This document shows, in pieces, positions 53,092 through 63,152 of a DNA stretch of 64,000 nucleotides. Under the pieces are notes generated by a model. That model was not told where the DNA came from. It did not search any database and worked only from the letters and a program-made list of their open reading frames with translations. Origin of the DNA: Swaminathania salitolerans (GTDB lineage Bacteria; Pseudomonadota; Alphaproteobacteria; Acetobacterales; Acetobacteraceae); contig NZ_BJVC01000006.1 of the NCBI RefSeq assembly GCF_007988945.1, positions 62,001-126,000 on the forward strand. Reading direction: 5' to 3'. The translations under genes were made by a program, and so were the position numbers. How positions within the stretch are numbered: the first letter of the stretch is position 1; each line of letters starts with the position of its first letter.

Positions 53092-53466
53092 ATGATCGCC
53101 CGCTATACCGACCATGCCGCGAACGAGCGGACCTTTCTCGCCTGGGTGCGCACGGCACTGGCCATGGTCGCCATCGGATGCATGTTGGCAAAGCTCAATA
53201 TTTTCCTGCGCCTGATCGGCAGCGAGCGGCACGTCGCGATGCCTTCCCACCCGGGCGCATCGGCCTGGATCGGCGTTGCGACGATCTGCGCCGGTCTGGC
53301 CCTGCTCCCGGCGAGCTGGTGGCGGTTTCGTCAGGTAAAGGCGGCGCTCTCGGCAGAAGAACCGCGAAAGATCGCGCTGAGCGGCCTCGAAGGGGTGTTC
53401 TGCCTGTTTCTCTGCGCGCTCATCGCAGCCATTCTGCTCTCGCTGCTCGGCTGGCTGCCGTCGTGA
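53092..53466 (+). CDS. DUF202 (YidH-type) membrane protein
   Basis: A 124-residue inner-membrane protein with three hydrophobic segments (about 19-37, 61-79, 103-120). The N-terminal signature DHAANERTFLAWVRTALA is diagnostic of DUF202. Function is unknown. The ATG at 53092 lies just after a 65-bp pyrimidine-rich stretch. The stop overlaps the GTG start of the LysR gene (GTGA), so the regulator is co-translated with it, an unusual operon-internal position for LysR regulators. Confidence 0.9.
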   Translation: MIARYTDHAANERTFLAWVRTALAMVAIGCMLAKLNIFLRLIGSERHVAMPSHPGASAWIGVATICAGLALLPASWWRFRQVKAALSAEEPRKIALSGLEGVFCLFLCALIAAILLSLLGWLPS

Positions 53467-54329
53467 CGCTCGAGCAACTCCGCCTGTTCGTCGCTGTCGC
53501 GGAGCGCGAGCACATGACGCGCGCGGCCGAGGCGCTCTGTCTCACGCAATCCGCGGTCAGCCATGCCATCACGACGCTCGAGCAGGAATTCGGCCTGCGC
53601 TTCTTCGACCGTGTCGGACGACGCATCGCGCTGACCGATACGGGCCGACTGTTCCTCCCGGAAGCCCGTGCCGTGCTCGCACGCGCCGAAGCCGCCCGGC
53701 AGCGCATGATGGATCTGACTTCGCTCGAAACGGGGATGCTGCATCTCTGGGCGAGCCAGACCGTCGCGAGCTACTGGCTGCCTGCTCGGATCAATCGTTT
53801 CCATGCCCGTCACCCGTCCATCGGGCTTGCCCTGACCATCAGCAACACCGAGGAGATATGCCGTCATCTCTCGGACGATGCTCTCTCCTTCGGACTGATC
53901 GAAGGCGAAGCATCGGCGCCTGGCCTCGAAACGCGCAGGATCGCCCGTGACAGGCTCCTGCTCGTGGTGGCCCCGTCCCATCCCTGGGCCACGCGCCCGC
54001 CACTCCCCCGTGACCTGTCCGGCAGCCCGTGGATCCTGCGGGAACGGGGCTCGGGCACGCGGGCCAGTTTCGAAAAGGCGCTCAGAACGTGGGGGACCGA
54101 TCCCGACCGGCTGGATGTGATCATGGAACTCACCTCGAACGAGGCTGTCGCCAATGCGGTTGCGACGGGTCATGCGGCAACCGTGCTCTCCGCCAGTGTC
54201 GTGGCCGGACCGATCGAGAGCGGCATCCTGCATCATGTCGGGATCGCGTTTCCCGAGCGCAGCTTCTCGCTCGTGCGCAATGCGCGCTCGCTCTCTCCGG
54301 CAGAAGCCGCCTTCGTCGCCCTGCTCTGA
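53463..54329 (+). CDS. LysR-family transcription regulator
   Basis: A 288-residue regulator: winged helix-turn-helix at residues 2-60 (LEQLRLFVAVAEREHMTRAAEAL, QSAVSHAITTLEQEF) and a periplasmic-binding-like effector domain (from about 88). Among LysR proteins it resembles the CysL/YwfK or CbbR-like group by eye, but the effector and targets are unknown. GTG 53463 overlaps the DUF202 stop. The gene converges on rodA with 25 bases between stops. Confidence 0.92.
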   Translation: MTLEQLRLFVAVAEREHMTRAAEALCLTQSAVSHAITTLEQEFGLRFFDRVGRRIALTDTGRLFLPEARAVLARAEAARQRMMDLTSLETGMLHLWASQTVASYWLPARINRFHARHPSIGLALTISNTEEICRHLSDDALSFGLIEGEASAPGLETRRIARDRLLLVVAPSHPWATRPPLPRDLSGSPWILRERGSGTRASFEKALRTWGTDPDRLDVIMELTSNEAVANAVATGHAATVLSASVVAGPIESGILHHVGIAFPERSFSLVRNARSLSPAEAAFVALL

Positions 54330-54354
54330 GGCTCAGGCGCGCGCTGCCGCGCCG

Positions 54355-55509
54355 CTATCGCCCGGATGCACGCTCGACACGGTCGGGTTCATTGCGGTGG
54401 ACCCAGGCCGACAGGAGCAGACCGAAACCGAACATCATCGTGAGCATTGCCGAGCCGCCATAGGAAATGAGCGGCAACGGAACGCCACCAACGGGTATGA
54501 CGCCCATCACCATCGAGAGATTGACCGCGCAGTAGAGAAAGAAATCGACCGAAATGCCCAGCGCCAGAAGGCGTCCGAACTGGTTCCGGCTGCGCAGCGC
54601 CATGAGCATCCCACCGATCACGAGCAGCGAGAGAAGACCGATGACCGAGATCGCGCCCACATAGCCCCATTCCTCCCCGATCATGGTGAAGATGAAATCG
54701 GTCTGCTTCTCCGGCAGGAAGTTCAGCTGCCCCTGCGTACCGCGCAGATAGCCCTCGCCCCACATTCCTCCCGAACCGAGGGCGATCTTCGACTGGATGA
54801 TGTTGTACCCCGCACCGAGCGGATCGTGCTCCGGATGCAGGAAAGTATCGATCCGCGCCTTCTGGTAGTCATGCAGATGGGCATAGACGAACTTGCCGAG
54901 AAAAGGGATCGGCGCCACGAGGATCAGGATCTGCCAGAGCCGCATGCCGGCAGCGAAGAACATACTCGCACCGATGACCCCGATGATGACCGCCGTCCCG
55001 AGATTCGGTTCCTTGAGGACGAGGACCACCGGCAAGAGGGTAAGCAGTGCGGGCGCCACCAGCCTGAGCGGATTACCCATGCGCCTGATATCGATGCGAT
55101 GAAACCAGCTCGCCAGAGCCAGAACGAGCGCGATCTTCGCAAACTCGGAGGGCTGGAACTGGATGCCCGCCAGATTGATCCAGCGCTCGGCCCCCTTGCC
55201 GACATGCCCCATGCGCAGGACGAGCGTCAGCAGCGTGATCGCAGCCAGATAGACCGGTATCGAGAGCAGCCGGAGCAAACGGGGGCTGGTGAGCGCCACC
55301 ACGATCATCATGACGAGCCCGAATGCGAAACGCACCATCTGGGGGCGCGCGAAGGGACGAGCCGCCCCCCCGCCCGCAGAATAGAGCGCCAGATATCCCA
55401 CACCGGCGAGAACACAGATGAGCAGGACATAGAACCAGTTGATCTGGAGCAGCTTGCCCAGAAGCCGGAAACTCGGCTCAGGACGCCACAGGCGTTTCTG
55501 CCACTTCAT
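54355..55509 (-). CDS. rodA: Rod shape-determining protein RodA (SEDS glycosyltransferase)
   Basis: Peptidoglycan polymerase of the elongasome, partner of PBP2. The 384-residue protein has ten hydrophobic segments, the SEDS signatures NLAGIQFQPSEFAKI, LKEPNLGTA, the catalytic-loop region and the C-terminal MGVIPVGGVPLPLISYGGSA. ATG 55509 overlaps the mrdA stop by one base (TGATG). It is the last gene of the mre operon. Confidence 0.96.
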   Translation of the reverse strand: MKWQKRLWRPEPSFRLLGKLLQINWFYVLLICVLAGVGYLALYSAGGGAARPFARPQMVRFAFGLVMMIVVALTSPRLLRLLSIPVYLAAITLLTLVLRMGHVGKGAERWINLAGIQFQPSEFAKIALVLALASWFHRIDIRRMGNPLRLVAPALLTLLPVVLVLKEPNLGTAVIIGVIGASMFFAAGMRLWQILILVAPIPFLGKFVYAHLHDYQKARIDTFLHPEHDPLGAGYNIIQSKIALGSGGMWGEGYLRGTQGQLNFLPEKQTDFIFTMIGEEWGYVGAISVIGLLSLLVIGGMLMALRSRNQFGRLLALGISVDFFLYCAVNLSMVMGVIPVGGVPLPLISYGGSAMLTMMFGFGLLLSAWVHRNEPDRVERASGR

Positions 55510-57413
55510 CAATCGGCATCCGCGACGGCCTGGCCGGGAACGTGATCGTGATTGACGGGGTCGCGGGTGAGCGTATCCGTCATGATATCGCGTGCCAGCG
55601 GTGCCGCCGCATCCGCTCCGCCATTGCCATGCTCGATCACGACCGCAATCGCGTAGCGCGGCGCGTCGAACGGCGCAAAGCAGATGAAGAGCGCATGGGG
55701 TCGCTCCTCCCAGGGGAGATTCATCGAGTTGAAATGCCCGCTCTCGCGCAAGGCGCGCGAGACGCGCCGCACCTGCGCAGATCCGGTCTTTCCGGCCATA
55801 TACACGTCCGGGATGGAGAGCCGCGCCTTGGGCGCCGTTCCATGGGGCGCGTTCACGACATCGTACATCCCCTGACGGATCACGCCGAGATGCGCCTCGT
55901 CGACCCCCATATCGGGCGCGGCATCGAGCGGCGTATGCGCCGAATCCCGGTCGTTGATGCGACGGACGAGATGCGGGGTGACGTTGCGCCCCGAGGCGAT
56001 GCGCGAGACATAGGTGGCAAGCTCGAGCGGCGTCACCTGAACGAAGCCCTGACCGATCCCGGCATTGACCGTATCGCCGCCGTTCCAGTGATGACCGTGC
56101 TTCTGCCGCCATTCCGGCGTCGGAATCACACCCGAGCGGATATGGGAGAGCTCGATATCGAGTTTCGTCCCGAGACCGAAACTGTTCGCCATGGTCTTGA
56201 TCGGCTCCATGCCGATCTTGCGCGCTGCGAGATAGAAATAGACGTCGCAGGAATACATGAGCGCCTGCTGCATGGTGATGTTGCCATGCCCCCAGCGCGA
56301 CCAGCAATGAAAGCGCACCCCGCCCATGTCGTAATAGCCGGGACAGTTGAAGCGATCCTGCGGAGAGATCTGGCCGGTTTGCAGGGCCGCCAGAGCCACT
56401 GCCGGCTTGAAGGTCGATCCCGGAGGATAGACACCGGCGACCGTCTTGTTGATGAGCGGCGTCCGGACATTGTTCGTCCATTCGATCCACTGCGCATGGC
56501 TGACGCCGGAATCGAAGAGCGACGGATCGAAAGAAGGCGTGCTGACCATGGCCAGCACCTCGCCATTGCGGCAATCCATCACCACGACGCTGGCGGCCTG
56601 ATCGCCCACGCGGTTCAGAACCATCTGCTGCAACCCGGCATCGATGGTCAGAACGATCTCGTCGCCCTGCTGGCCGTCGACCCGGTCGATCTCGCCCATG
56701 ACGCGCCCGCGTGAATTGACTTCCATCTCGACCGAGCCGGGCTCCCCGCGCAGCAGGGTGTCCTGGGTCTGCTCGATTCCGGCACGACCGGCACGCATGC
56801 CCGGAAGCGCCATCATCGGCGACGCCGCCACATCGCGTTCGTTGGGCGGGGCCACGTAACCCACGATATGGGCGAGCTGTGCACCGTAAGGATAGAGACG
56901 GGTCGAACCCACATCGATCAGCACGCCGGGCAGGCTCGGGGCGTTCAGCTCGATCCGGGCCATATCGTCCCAGCTCAGGAAGTCCTTGAGCGCAACGGGA
57001 ACATATTTGCGGATATGCCGCAGATCGCGCGCGATCCGCGCCTGATCGCGATCGTCGAGGGCGATGATCTGACCGAAGCGCGCGATGGTCGCCCTGACAT
57101 CGGTCGTCTCCTCCGGCATGAGCAATGCGCGCCAGTTCACCTTGTTGCCCGCGAGCTGGATCCCGAAACGGTCGTTGATCTGGCCGCGCGCAGGCGCCAG
57201 AAGGCGCTTGCTGGTGCGATTGCGCGCGGCCAGATCGCGCAGATGATCGCCCTCATGCACCTGGAGATCGTAGAGTTTCTTTCCCAGAACCCCGAGCACC
57301 CCGGCCTGCGTCGCCAGAACGACCAGCGCACGACGCGTGAAAACCCCACGCGATGGCGGGATCTCCTCGCGCTTGCCGCGCGACCGGTCTTTCGGGGAGC
57401 GCCTGAATTTCAT
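55509..57413 (-). CDS. mrdA: Penicillin-binding protein 2
   Basis: Class B transpeptidase of the elongasome. The 634-residue protein has a membrane anchor (about 21-42), a dimerisation/pedestal domain and the transpeptidase domain with Ser333-x-x-Lys336 (GSTFKP), the SxN-equivalent SCD at Ser388, and KTG at 542-544. The start ATG 57413 gives a basic cytosolic tail (MKFRRSPKDRSRGKR); an upstream extension is repetitive Arg-rich shadow. It lies 111 bases after mreD and is coupled to rodA. Confidence 0.96.
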   Translation of the reverse strand: MKFRRSPKDRSRGKREEIPPSRGVFTRRALVVLATQAGVLGVLGKKLYDLQVHEGDHLRDLAARNRTSKRLLAPARGQINDRFGIQLAGNKVNWRALLMPEETTDVRATIARFGQIIALDDRDQARIARDLRHIRKYVPVALKDFLSWDDMARIELNAPSLPGVLIDVGSTRLYPYGAQLAHIVGYVAPPNERDVAASPMMALPGMRAGRAGIEQTQDTLLRGEPGSVEMEVNSRGRVMGEIDRVDGQQGDEIVLTIDAGLQQMVLNRVGDQAASVVVMDCRNGEVLAMVSTPSFDPSLFDSGVSHAQWIEWTNNVRTPLINKTVAGVYPPGSTFKPAVALAALQTGQISPQDRFNCPGYYDMGGVRFHCWSRWGHGNITMQQALMYSCDVYFYLAARKIGMEPIKTMANSFGLGTKLDIELSHIRSGVIPTPEWRQKHGHHWNGGDTVNAGIGQGFVQVTPLELATYVSRIASGRNVTPHLVRRINDRDSAHTPLDAAPDMGVDEAHLGVIRQGMYDVVNAPHGTAPKARLSIPDVYMAGKTGSAQVRRVSRALRESGHFNSMNLPWEERPHALFICFAPFDAPRYAIAVVIEHGNGGADAAAPLARDIMTDTLTRDPVNHDHVPGQAVADAD

Positions 57414-57524
57414 CGCACGCACTCTAGACGATCGGCACCGCCGGATACAACGACGGCCCCACCGGGTTCGGAACCGGCGCAGGAGGCGATGCGGCATCGG
57501 GACGTCATGCTCAAAACCGGGCCC

Positions 57525-58091
57525 TCAGGCTTGCTCAGGATCAGCCACCGTGCGTCGCGCCCAGCTGAACAACGCGCTCAATGTCGGATACACACCAATC
57601 GTCACCGCCATCTGGAAAAGACTCGGAACCGGCGACAGGAAAGTCAACGATCCGATACACGCGATGGCCCAGCCGAACAACGACAAAACAAGCGACAGCG
57701 CTCCGAGAAGCGCCCAGGCAAACAGAAAGCTGATACGACTGAGGCCGTAGCGCCAGAGATGGGCCACGCCATGCATGACGAGCAGGGAAAAAAGCAATAC
57801 GCCCGGAGGACCGAAGCCGAGAAGCTCGCCGATCAGACCGATGCAGAACGTCATGACAGCAGTCATCGAGGCAGGACGATGGGCCGACCAGAAAAAGACC
57901 GTGCCGGTTGCCAGCGCGAAAGACAGTTCTGCCTGTCCCGGAAGGCCCAGATCCGCCGACAGGATCACCATGCTCACCACGACGAAGAGAGACGGCATCA
58001 GGGCGCGCATTGCCATGTCGAGGCGTCGTCTCAGCGTCGGACGCGGTGCGATGCCGGGATGAATCTCCGGGTTGAGGCGATGGGTCACCAT
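57525..58091 (-). CDS. mreD: Rod shape-determining protein MreD
   Basis: Small membrane protein of the elongasome, 188 residues with about five hydrophobic segments (first at 33-50, MPSLFVVVSMVILSADL). Sequence is poorly conserved in this family; position between mreC and mrdA, length and topology support the call. The start is four bases after the mreC stop. The N-terminal 28 residues are polar and basic. Confidence 0.9.
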   Translation of the reverse strand: MVTHRLNPEIHPGIAPRPTLRRRLDMAMRALMPSLFVVVSMVILSADLGLPGQAELSFALATGTVFFWSAHRPASMTAVMTFCIGLIGELLGFGPPGVLLFSLLVMHGVAHLWRYGLSRISFLFAWALLGALSLVLSLFGWAIACIGSLTFLSPVPSLFQMAVTIGVYPTLSALFSWARRTVADPEQA

Positions 58092-58095
58092 GATG

Positions 58096-59040
58096 TCACC
58101 CCTGCCCCCGCATCGGCTTCTGGAACGGGATGAACGGAAGGGCCGGCGCGACCGGCATAGGAGGCGTCAGCGGCACACGCCCGGGTGCCTGCGGACCGTC
58201 ATGATCCGCGTTCATGTAGTTGAAGACGCGAATGATGTCCGGGTGATCGAGAGAGGCTTCCGGCACCACGACCGGCGAGCCCGGATGGAGGTAATGAACC
58301 GTCCCGACCACGAGGCCGCCCGGCATTCCGGCAAAACCGCCATGCGCCCGCCCGCCCGGTGCGGGCTGCTCGGCCGTGATCACGCGCTCGCCCTCCACGG
58401 GGCGGTTGTCCTGGGCGTAATAGATCAGACGGGGATAGGGAGAGCCGTCGCCTGCCATGATCGCATTGCCGTGCGACGCGGTGAGCATCACGGGAATACG
58501 GCTCGCCTCGTCATTGATGAGGAGGATGCGGACCGTGCGGTCGCCCGTCTCCGTGACACGCCCCAGCAGACCGGCGGCGTCCAGCGCGACATCCCCCGGC
58601 AGAAGCGTGTGCCCCTCGCCCACGGCAAGCAGAACCGAGCGTCCGTAAAGCCCCCCTGCATCCCGCAGGACGTGACCGCTCACGAAACTCGGTGCGTTAT
58701 CGGGGATCCAGTGCAGATTGGCCTTGAGCTGCGCATTCTCGTTGGCGAGCGCGACGGCGACGTCATACCAGCGACGCAGTTTCGCATTTTCGGCACGCAG
58801 ACGGGCATTTTCTCCGGCAAGCGCGGTCAGCCCGACGAGATCGCGGCGCAGATCGGCCAGTGCGCTTCCCGGGGCTGCCATGAGACGATAGGCGGGCGAA
58901 AGGGCATCCGCCACATCCATGCGCAGCCGGTCGACCACCGGGCGTCGCGTGAGACCGAGCATCACGAGCCCGATCGACAGCACGAAAAAGAGCGGAAGCA
59001 TCAGCTTCGCGAGTGCTTGTCGTCCCTGAATCGACAGCAT
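58096..59040 (-). CDS. mreC: Rod shape-determining protein MreC
   Basis: Bitopic elongasome scaffold of 314 residues: one membrane helix (about 13-32), a coiled coil (about 63-95, ALAGENARLRAENAKLR) and the beta-rich periplasmic domain with VSGHVLRDAGGLYGRSVLL, LLGRVTETGDRTVRILLINDE and the Pro-rich tail. It bridges MreB-RodA-PBP2. It lies 22 bases after mreB. Confidence 0.95.
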   Translation of the reverse strand: MLSIQGRQALAKLMLPLFFVLSIGLVMLGLTRRPVVDRLRMDVADALSPAYRLMAAPGSALADLRRDLVGLTALAGENARLRAENAKLRRWYDVAVALANENAQLKANLHWIPDNAPSFVSGHVLRDAGGLYGRSVLLAVGEGHTLLPGDVALDAAGLLGRVTETGDRTVRILLINDEASRIPVMLTASHGNAIMAGDGSPYPRLIYYAQDNRPVEGERVITAEQPAPGGRAHGGFAGMPGGLVVGTVHYLHPGSPVVVPEASLDHPDIIRVFNYMNADHDGPQAPGRVPLTPPMPVAPALPFIPFQKPMRGQG

Positions 59041-59062
59041 CGGCGGGATGCTCCCCTCGTGT

Positions 59063-60109
<1,047 letters not shown>

Positions 60110-60502
60110 TCAAGCCTCCTGGCCGAAGAGTTTGCGCGCGCGGCTCACGCCAGGAATGCCGGTTCCGAAGTCGCCAACCACCGGGATCGGAGGGCTATCG
60201 TTCTGCAGGTCCAGACCATGACGCGAGATATTCTGCGGCAGGGCTTACCGGGGCTAAACCCGGCTAGCAAGTGCCGATCGGGGAAAATTACAGTTTCGGG
60301 ACAGGGGGGCCACCCCTGGGCGCAGAGTCAGTTACATTCAGTTACAACTGACCTTCACCTCGCCTCAAATCGGCCATCCTCAGACCGCCGCGCACGCCGA
60401 TTTCATCATGAAGGCCGAAGGGATCGCGACCGGACCGGGAAACCCGAACCTCCGGGCGCCGTTTTCCCTTCCCTCATAACTGGCCTGGATGGCGGAACCG
60501 CT
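60110..60502. promoter_or_regulatory. Divergent control region between mreB and the lipoprotein pair
   Basis: A 393-bp gap with no supported gene. It holds the promoters of the mre operon and of the lipoproteins. Around 60327-60352 a 10-bp direct repeat (CAGTTACATT, CAGTTACAAC) is nested in an inverted repeat GTCAGTT...AACTGAC, next to a GC hairpin (AGGGG...CCCCT). These may be regulator sites. No convincing -35/-10 could be fixed. Confidence 0.45.
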
Positions 60503-60757
60503 ATGACAAAGACTGCACTCTCTCCCCGTAGATGCCTCTCCGTTCTCGGCCTGGCCGCGATGACCGCGCTCGGTGCATGCGGCAATCCCTACGACCCCGG
60601 CGCACGTGCCGGTTCCGGTGCCCTTGTCGGTGCCGGGGGCGGGGCCGCTATCGGCGCCATTGCAGGCGGAGGCGGCGGAGCCGCAGTCGGCGCTCTTGCC
60701 GGAGGAGCGGTCGGTGCCGCCGGCGGCGCTGCCACGACACCCAGTCGGCCGCAATAG
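60503..60757 (+). CDS. Glycine-zipper lipoprotein, short copy
   Basis: An 84-residue lipoprotein: basic signal, lipobox LGAC with acylated Cys26, then NPYDPGARAGSGALVGAGGG and a glycine zipper of GxxxG/AxxxG repeats that could insert in a membrane. It resembles the glycine-zipper (YMGG/OmpA-like linker) lipoproteins of alphaproteobacteria. GGCGGA lies ahead of the ATG. It ends in TTPSRPQ, just where the next copy continues into a Tyr/Asn-rich tail, so it looks like a truncated duplicate. Confidence 0.82.
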   Translation: MTKTALSPRRCLSVLGLAAMTALGACGNPYDPGARAGSGALVGAGGGAAIGAIAGGGGGAAVGALAGGAVGAAGGAATTPSRPQ

Positions 60758-60799
60758 GGACCACGATCCCCGACGCGTTGATCGAGAAACGAGAAAGCC

Positions 60800-61201
60800 A
60801 TGACCACATATCCAGTTTCCTCTTCCCGCCGCACCATGCGATTCGGCACGCTTCTGGGCGCAGCCGGGATCTGCGCCCTGCTGAGCGGATGCGGCAGCCC
60901 CTATGATTCCGGCGCACGCGCGGGATCGGGTGCGCTGATCGGCGGCGGCGCCGGAGCGGCGATCGGCGCGCTGGCCGGCGGTGGCCGGGGTGCCGCGATC
61001 GGCGCACTCGCAGGCGGTGCGCTCGGCGCCGCTGGCGGGGCCGCCACAACGCCCAACAGACCGCGCAACACGCAGGGCGGCTACTACAATCAGCAACCCG
61101 GGTATCCGAATGGATACAACAACCAGAATGGCTACAATAACGGCTATGCGCAGCCGAATTATCCGCCCCCGCAAGGCTATGGATACGGCAACGGCTACTG
61201 A
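60800..61201 (+). CDS. Glycine-zipper lipoprotein, long copy
   Basis: A 133-residue lipoprotein closely related to the preceding one. Lipobox LSGC (Cys31), then SPYDSGARAGSGALIG and the same glycine zipper (about 40-75), followed by a 45-residue tail rich in Tyr, Asn, Gln and Pro (GYNNQNGYNNGY). The tail is absent in the first copy. A later start at Met13 is possible. The two genes are 42 bases apart and end at a strong shared terminator. Confidence 0.85.
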   Translation: MTTYPVSSSRRTMRFGTLLGAAGICALLSGCGSPYDSGARAGSGALIGGGAGAAIGALAGGGRGAAIGALAGGALGAAGGAATTPNRPRNTQGGYYNQQPGYPNGYNNQNGYNNGYAQPNYPPPQGYGYGNGY

Positions 61202-61204
61202 TAG

Positions 61205-61235
61205 AAAAAACCCCGCCTATTGCGGGGTTTTTTTT
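61205..61235. terminator. Strong bidirectional intrinsic terminator
   Basis: AAAAAACCCCGC (61205-61216), loop CTATT, GCGGGG and TTTTTTTT (61222-61235). It gives a hairpin with a T-tract on both strands, so it serves the lipoprotein pair (plus) and leuA (minus), which converge here. Confidence 0.95.
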
Positions 61236-61334
61236 CGTTCGATCGGATGCCCGGCGACCGGGCGATCTGGCAACGAGACGGCCGGGCGATGAAACGGCCG
61301 GGCGGACGCCTCCCCTCCCGGCCAGGCGCATCTC

Positions 61335-62906
61335 TCAGGCGCTCAGCGCTTCGGGTTCTCCCCGCTCGCGCTTGACGAGAAGCTTGTTCAGCGCGTGGAC
61401 ATAGGCGCGCACGGCAGAGACCACCGTATCGGCATCGGCGCCCTGCCCGTCCACCATCTTGCCGGCCTCCTGCAGACGCACCGTCGTCCTGGCCTGGGCA
61501 TCCGTTCCTTCCGTCACCGCGCCGATGGAAAACAGGGCGAGGGTCGCCTCATGGGGGAAGATGGTGCCGATTGCGGTGAACGCGGCATCGACAGGGCCGT
61601 TGCCCGTCACCTCGGCCTTGCGGATTTCGCCATCGACAAGCAGCTCCAGCGCCGCCTCGGCCGGGCGTCTGGACCCGGCCCGCACGTCCAGAGAAACGAA
61701 ACGGATGCGTTCGTGGTCGCGGGTCTCGTCATCGACCAGCGCCCGGATATCGTCATCGAACACGGTCTTCTTCTGATCGGCCAGAACCTTGAAGCGCTCG
61801 AACGCATCCTGCACCTTGTTATCGCCCAGCGCGTAACCCAGCGCCCGCAGCTTGTCGCGAAACGCCGCACGACCGGAATGCTTGCCCAGAACCAGGGAGG
61901 TCTTGCTCCAGCCCACGCTCTCCGGCGTCATGATCTCATAGGTGGCTGCATTCTTCAGGATCCCGTCCTGATGGATGCCGCTCTCATGGGCGAAGGCATT
62001 GCGTCCGACGATCGCCTTGTTGGGCTGCACGTCGAAGCCGGTGATCGTGGCGAGAAGCCGCGAGACGCTCAGGAGCTGAGGGGTATCGATCCGGTTTACA
62101 AAGGGGATCCGGTCGCGACGCGTGCGGATCGCCATCACGATCTCTTCCAGCGCCGCATTGCCTGCGCGCTCTCCGATCCCGTTGATCGTGCATTCGATCT
62201 GCCGGGCCCCGCCTGCAACCGCCGCCAGCGTGTTGGCGACACCGAGTCCGAGATCGTTATGGTTATGCGTGGAGAAAATGACGCCATCGGCACCGGGCAC
62301 GCGCTCGCGCAACATCGCGAAGATCGCCTGAAGCTCCTCGGGTGTCGTGAACCCCACCGTATCCGGAATATTGATGGTGGTCGCCCCGTGACGGATCGCC
62401 GTCTCGACGCAACGACACAGGAAATCCGGCTCCGTGCGCGACCCGTCCTCCGCAGACCACTGAACGTCATCCGTATACCGGCGGGACGCACGATTGCCCT
62501 CGGCGATCAGTTCCAGAACCGTCTCGGGCTCCATACGCAGCTTGTATTTCATGTGCAGCGGCGACGTGGAGATGAAATTATGGATACGCCGCCGCGGTGC
62601 CCTGGCGATGGCCTCTCCCGCTGCCTCGATGTCGCGCTTGCCGCCACTTCGCGCCAGACCGCATACCACGGACTCCCGCACGACTTCTGCGATCTTCTGC
62701 ACGCTCTCGAAATCTCCCGGCGATGCCACGGGGAATCCCGCCTCGATGACATCCACGCCGAGCGCCTCGAGGGCCTTCGCCATCCGGATCTTTTCCTCGA
62801 GATTCATCGAGAAGCCGGGGGACTGCTCTCCATCGCGCAAGGTGGTATCGAAGATGATGACGCGATCGTCAGCGACCGGGCCGAAAGACGGATGATTGAT
62901 TGTCAT
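61335..62906 (-). CDS. leuA: 2-isopropylmalate synthase
   Basis: First committed enzyme of leucine synthesis: condenses acetyl-CoA with 2-oxoisovalerate. The 523-residue protein has the DRE-TIM signature [10 protein letters not shown] (about 32-41), the His-x-His metal site [29 protein letters not shown] and a C-terminal LeuA dimer/allosteric domain (about 390-505) for leucine feedback. ATG 62906 follows GAGAG; the upstream 13 codons are leader sequence. A leucine-rich leader peptide and an inverted repeat upstream suggest attenuation control. Confidence 0.96.
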   Translation of the reverse strand: MTINHPSFGPVADDRVIIFDTTLRDGEQSPGFSMNLEEKIRMAKALEALGVDVIEAGFPVASPGDFESVQKIAEVVRESVVCGLARSGGKRDIEAAGEAIARAPRRRIHNFISTSPLHMKYKLRMEPETVLELIAEGNRASRRYTDDVQWSAEDGSRTEPDFLCRCVETAIRHGATTINIPDTVGFTTPEELQAIFAMLRERVPGADGVIFSTHNHNDLGLGVANTLAAVAGGARQIECTINGIGERAGNAALEEIVMAIRTRRDRIPFVNRIDTPQLLSVSRLLATITGFDVQPNKAIVGRNAFAHESGIHQDGILKNAATYEIMTPESVGWSKTSLVLGKHSGRAAFRDKLRALGYALGDNKVQDAFERFKVLADQKKTVFDDDIRALVDDETRDHERIRFVSLDVRAGSRRPAEAALELLVDGEIRKAEVTGNGPVDAAFTAIGTIFPHEATLALFSIGAVTEGTDAQARTTVRLQEAGKMVDGQGADADTVVSAVRAYVHALNKLLVKRERGEPEALSA

Positions 62907-62946
62907 GGAAAACTCTCTTCGTGACGTGAAACAACTCGATCGCAAT

Positions 62947-62991
62947 CCCCTGAACGCGCCGGAAAACCCGGTCGCATGAAGCGCTCAGGGG
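62947..62991 (-). promoter_or_regulatory. Inverted repeat in the leuA leader
   Basis: Arms 62981-62991 and 62947-62957 pair over 11 bp (one G-U) on the minus-strand RNA, enclosing a smaller CCGG hairpin. The first arm contains the stop codon of the leader peptide, so ribosome position would decide whether the stem forms. No T-tract follows, so it may be an anti-terminator or act on translation. Confidence 0.5.
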
Positions 62992-63089
62992 CAGATAAGT
63001 CGAAGCGAACGAAGAAGAAGACCCGGGCACAGCTCGGCGCGTGCGTCTGCACGGTGCCATAGGCGCAAAGAGGGGGTCCGGTTGTCCAT
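62985..63089 (-). CDS. leuL: Leucine-rich leader peptide of leuA
   Basis: A 34-residue frame whose ATG (63089) follows AGGGA at a good distance. Eight residues are leucine, six of them clustered near the end as GLLLRSLRL, encoded mostly by CTT, a codon less used in this GC-rich genome. It lies about 80 bases before leuA, on the same strand, and ends inside an inverted repeat. This is the classical design of a ribosome-mediated attenuator for a leucine biosynthetic gene. That it is translated is inference from layout and composition. Confidence 0.65.
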   Translation of the reverse strand: MDNRTPSLRLWHRADARAELCPGLLLRSLRLICP

Positions 63090-63152
63090 GGATGTTCCCT
63101 AACGCATCATCGCGCATCTTTCCAGCGCGCAGACGCATTTTTCTTGCTTGTC

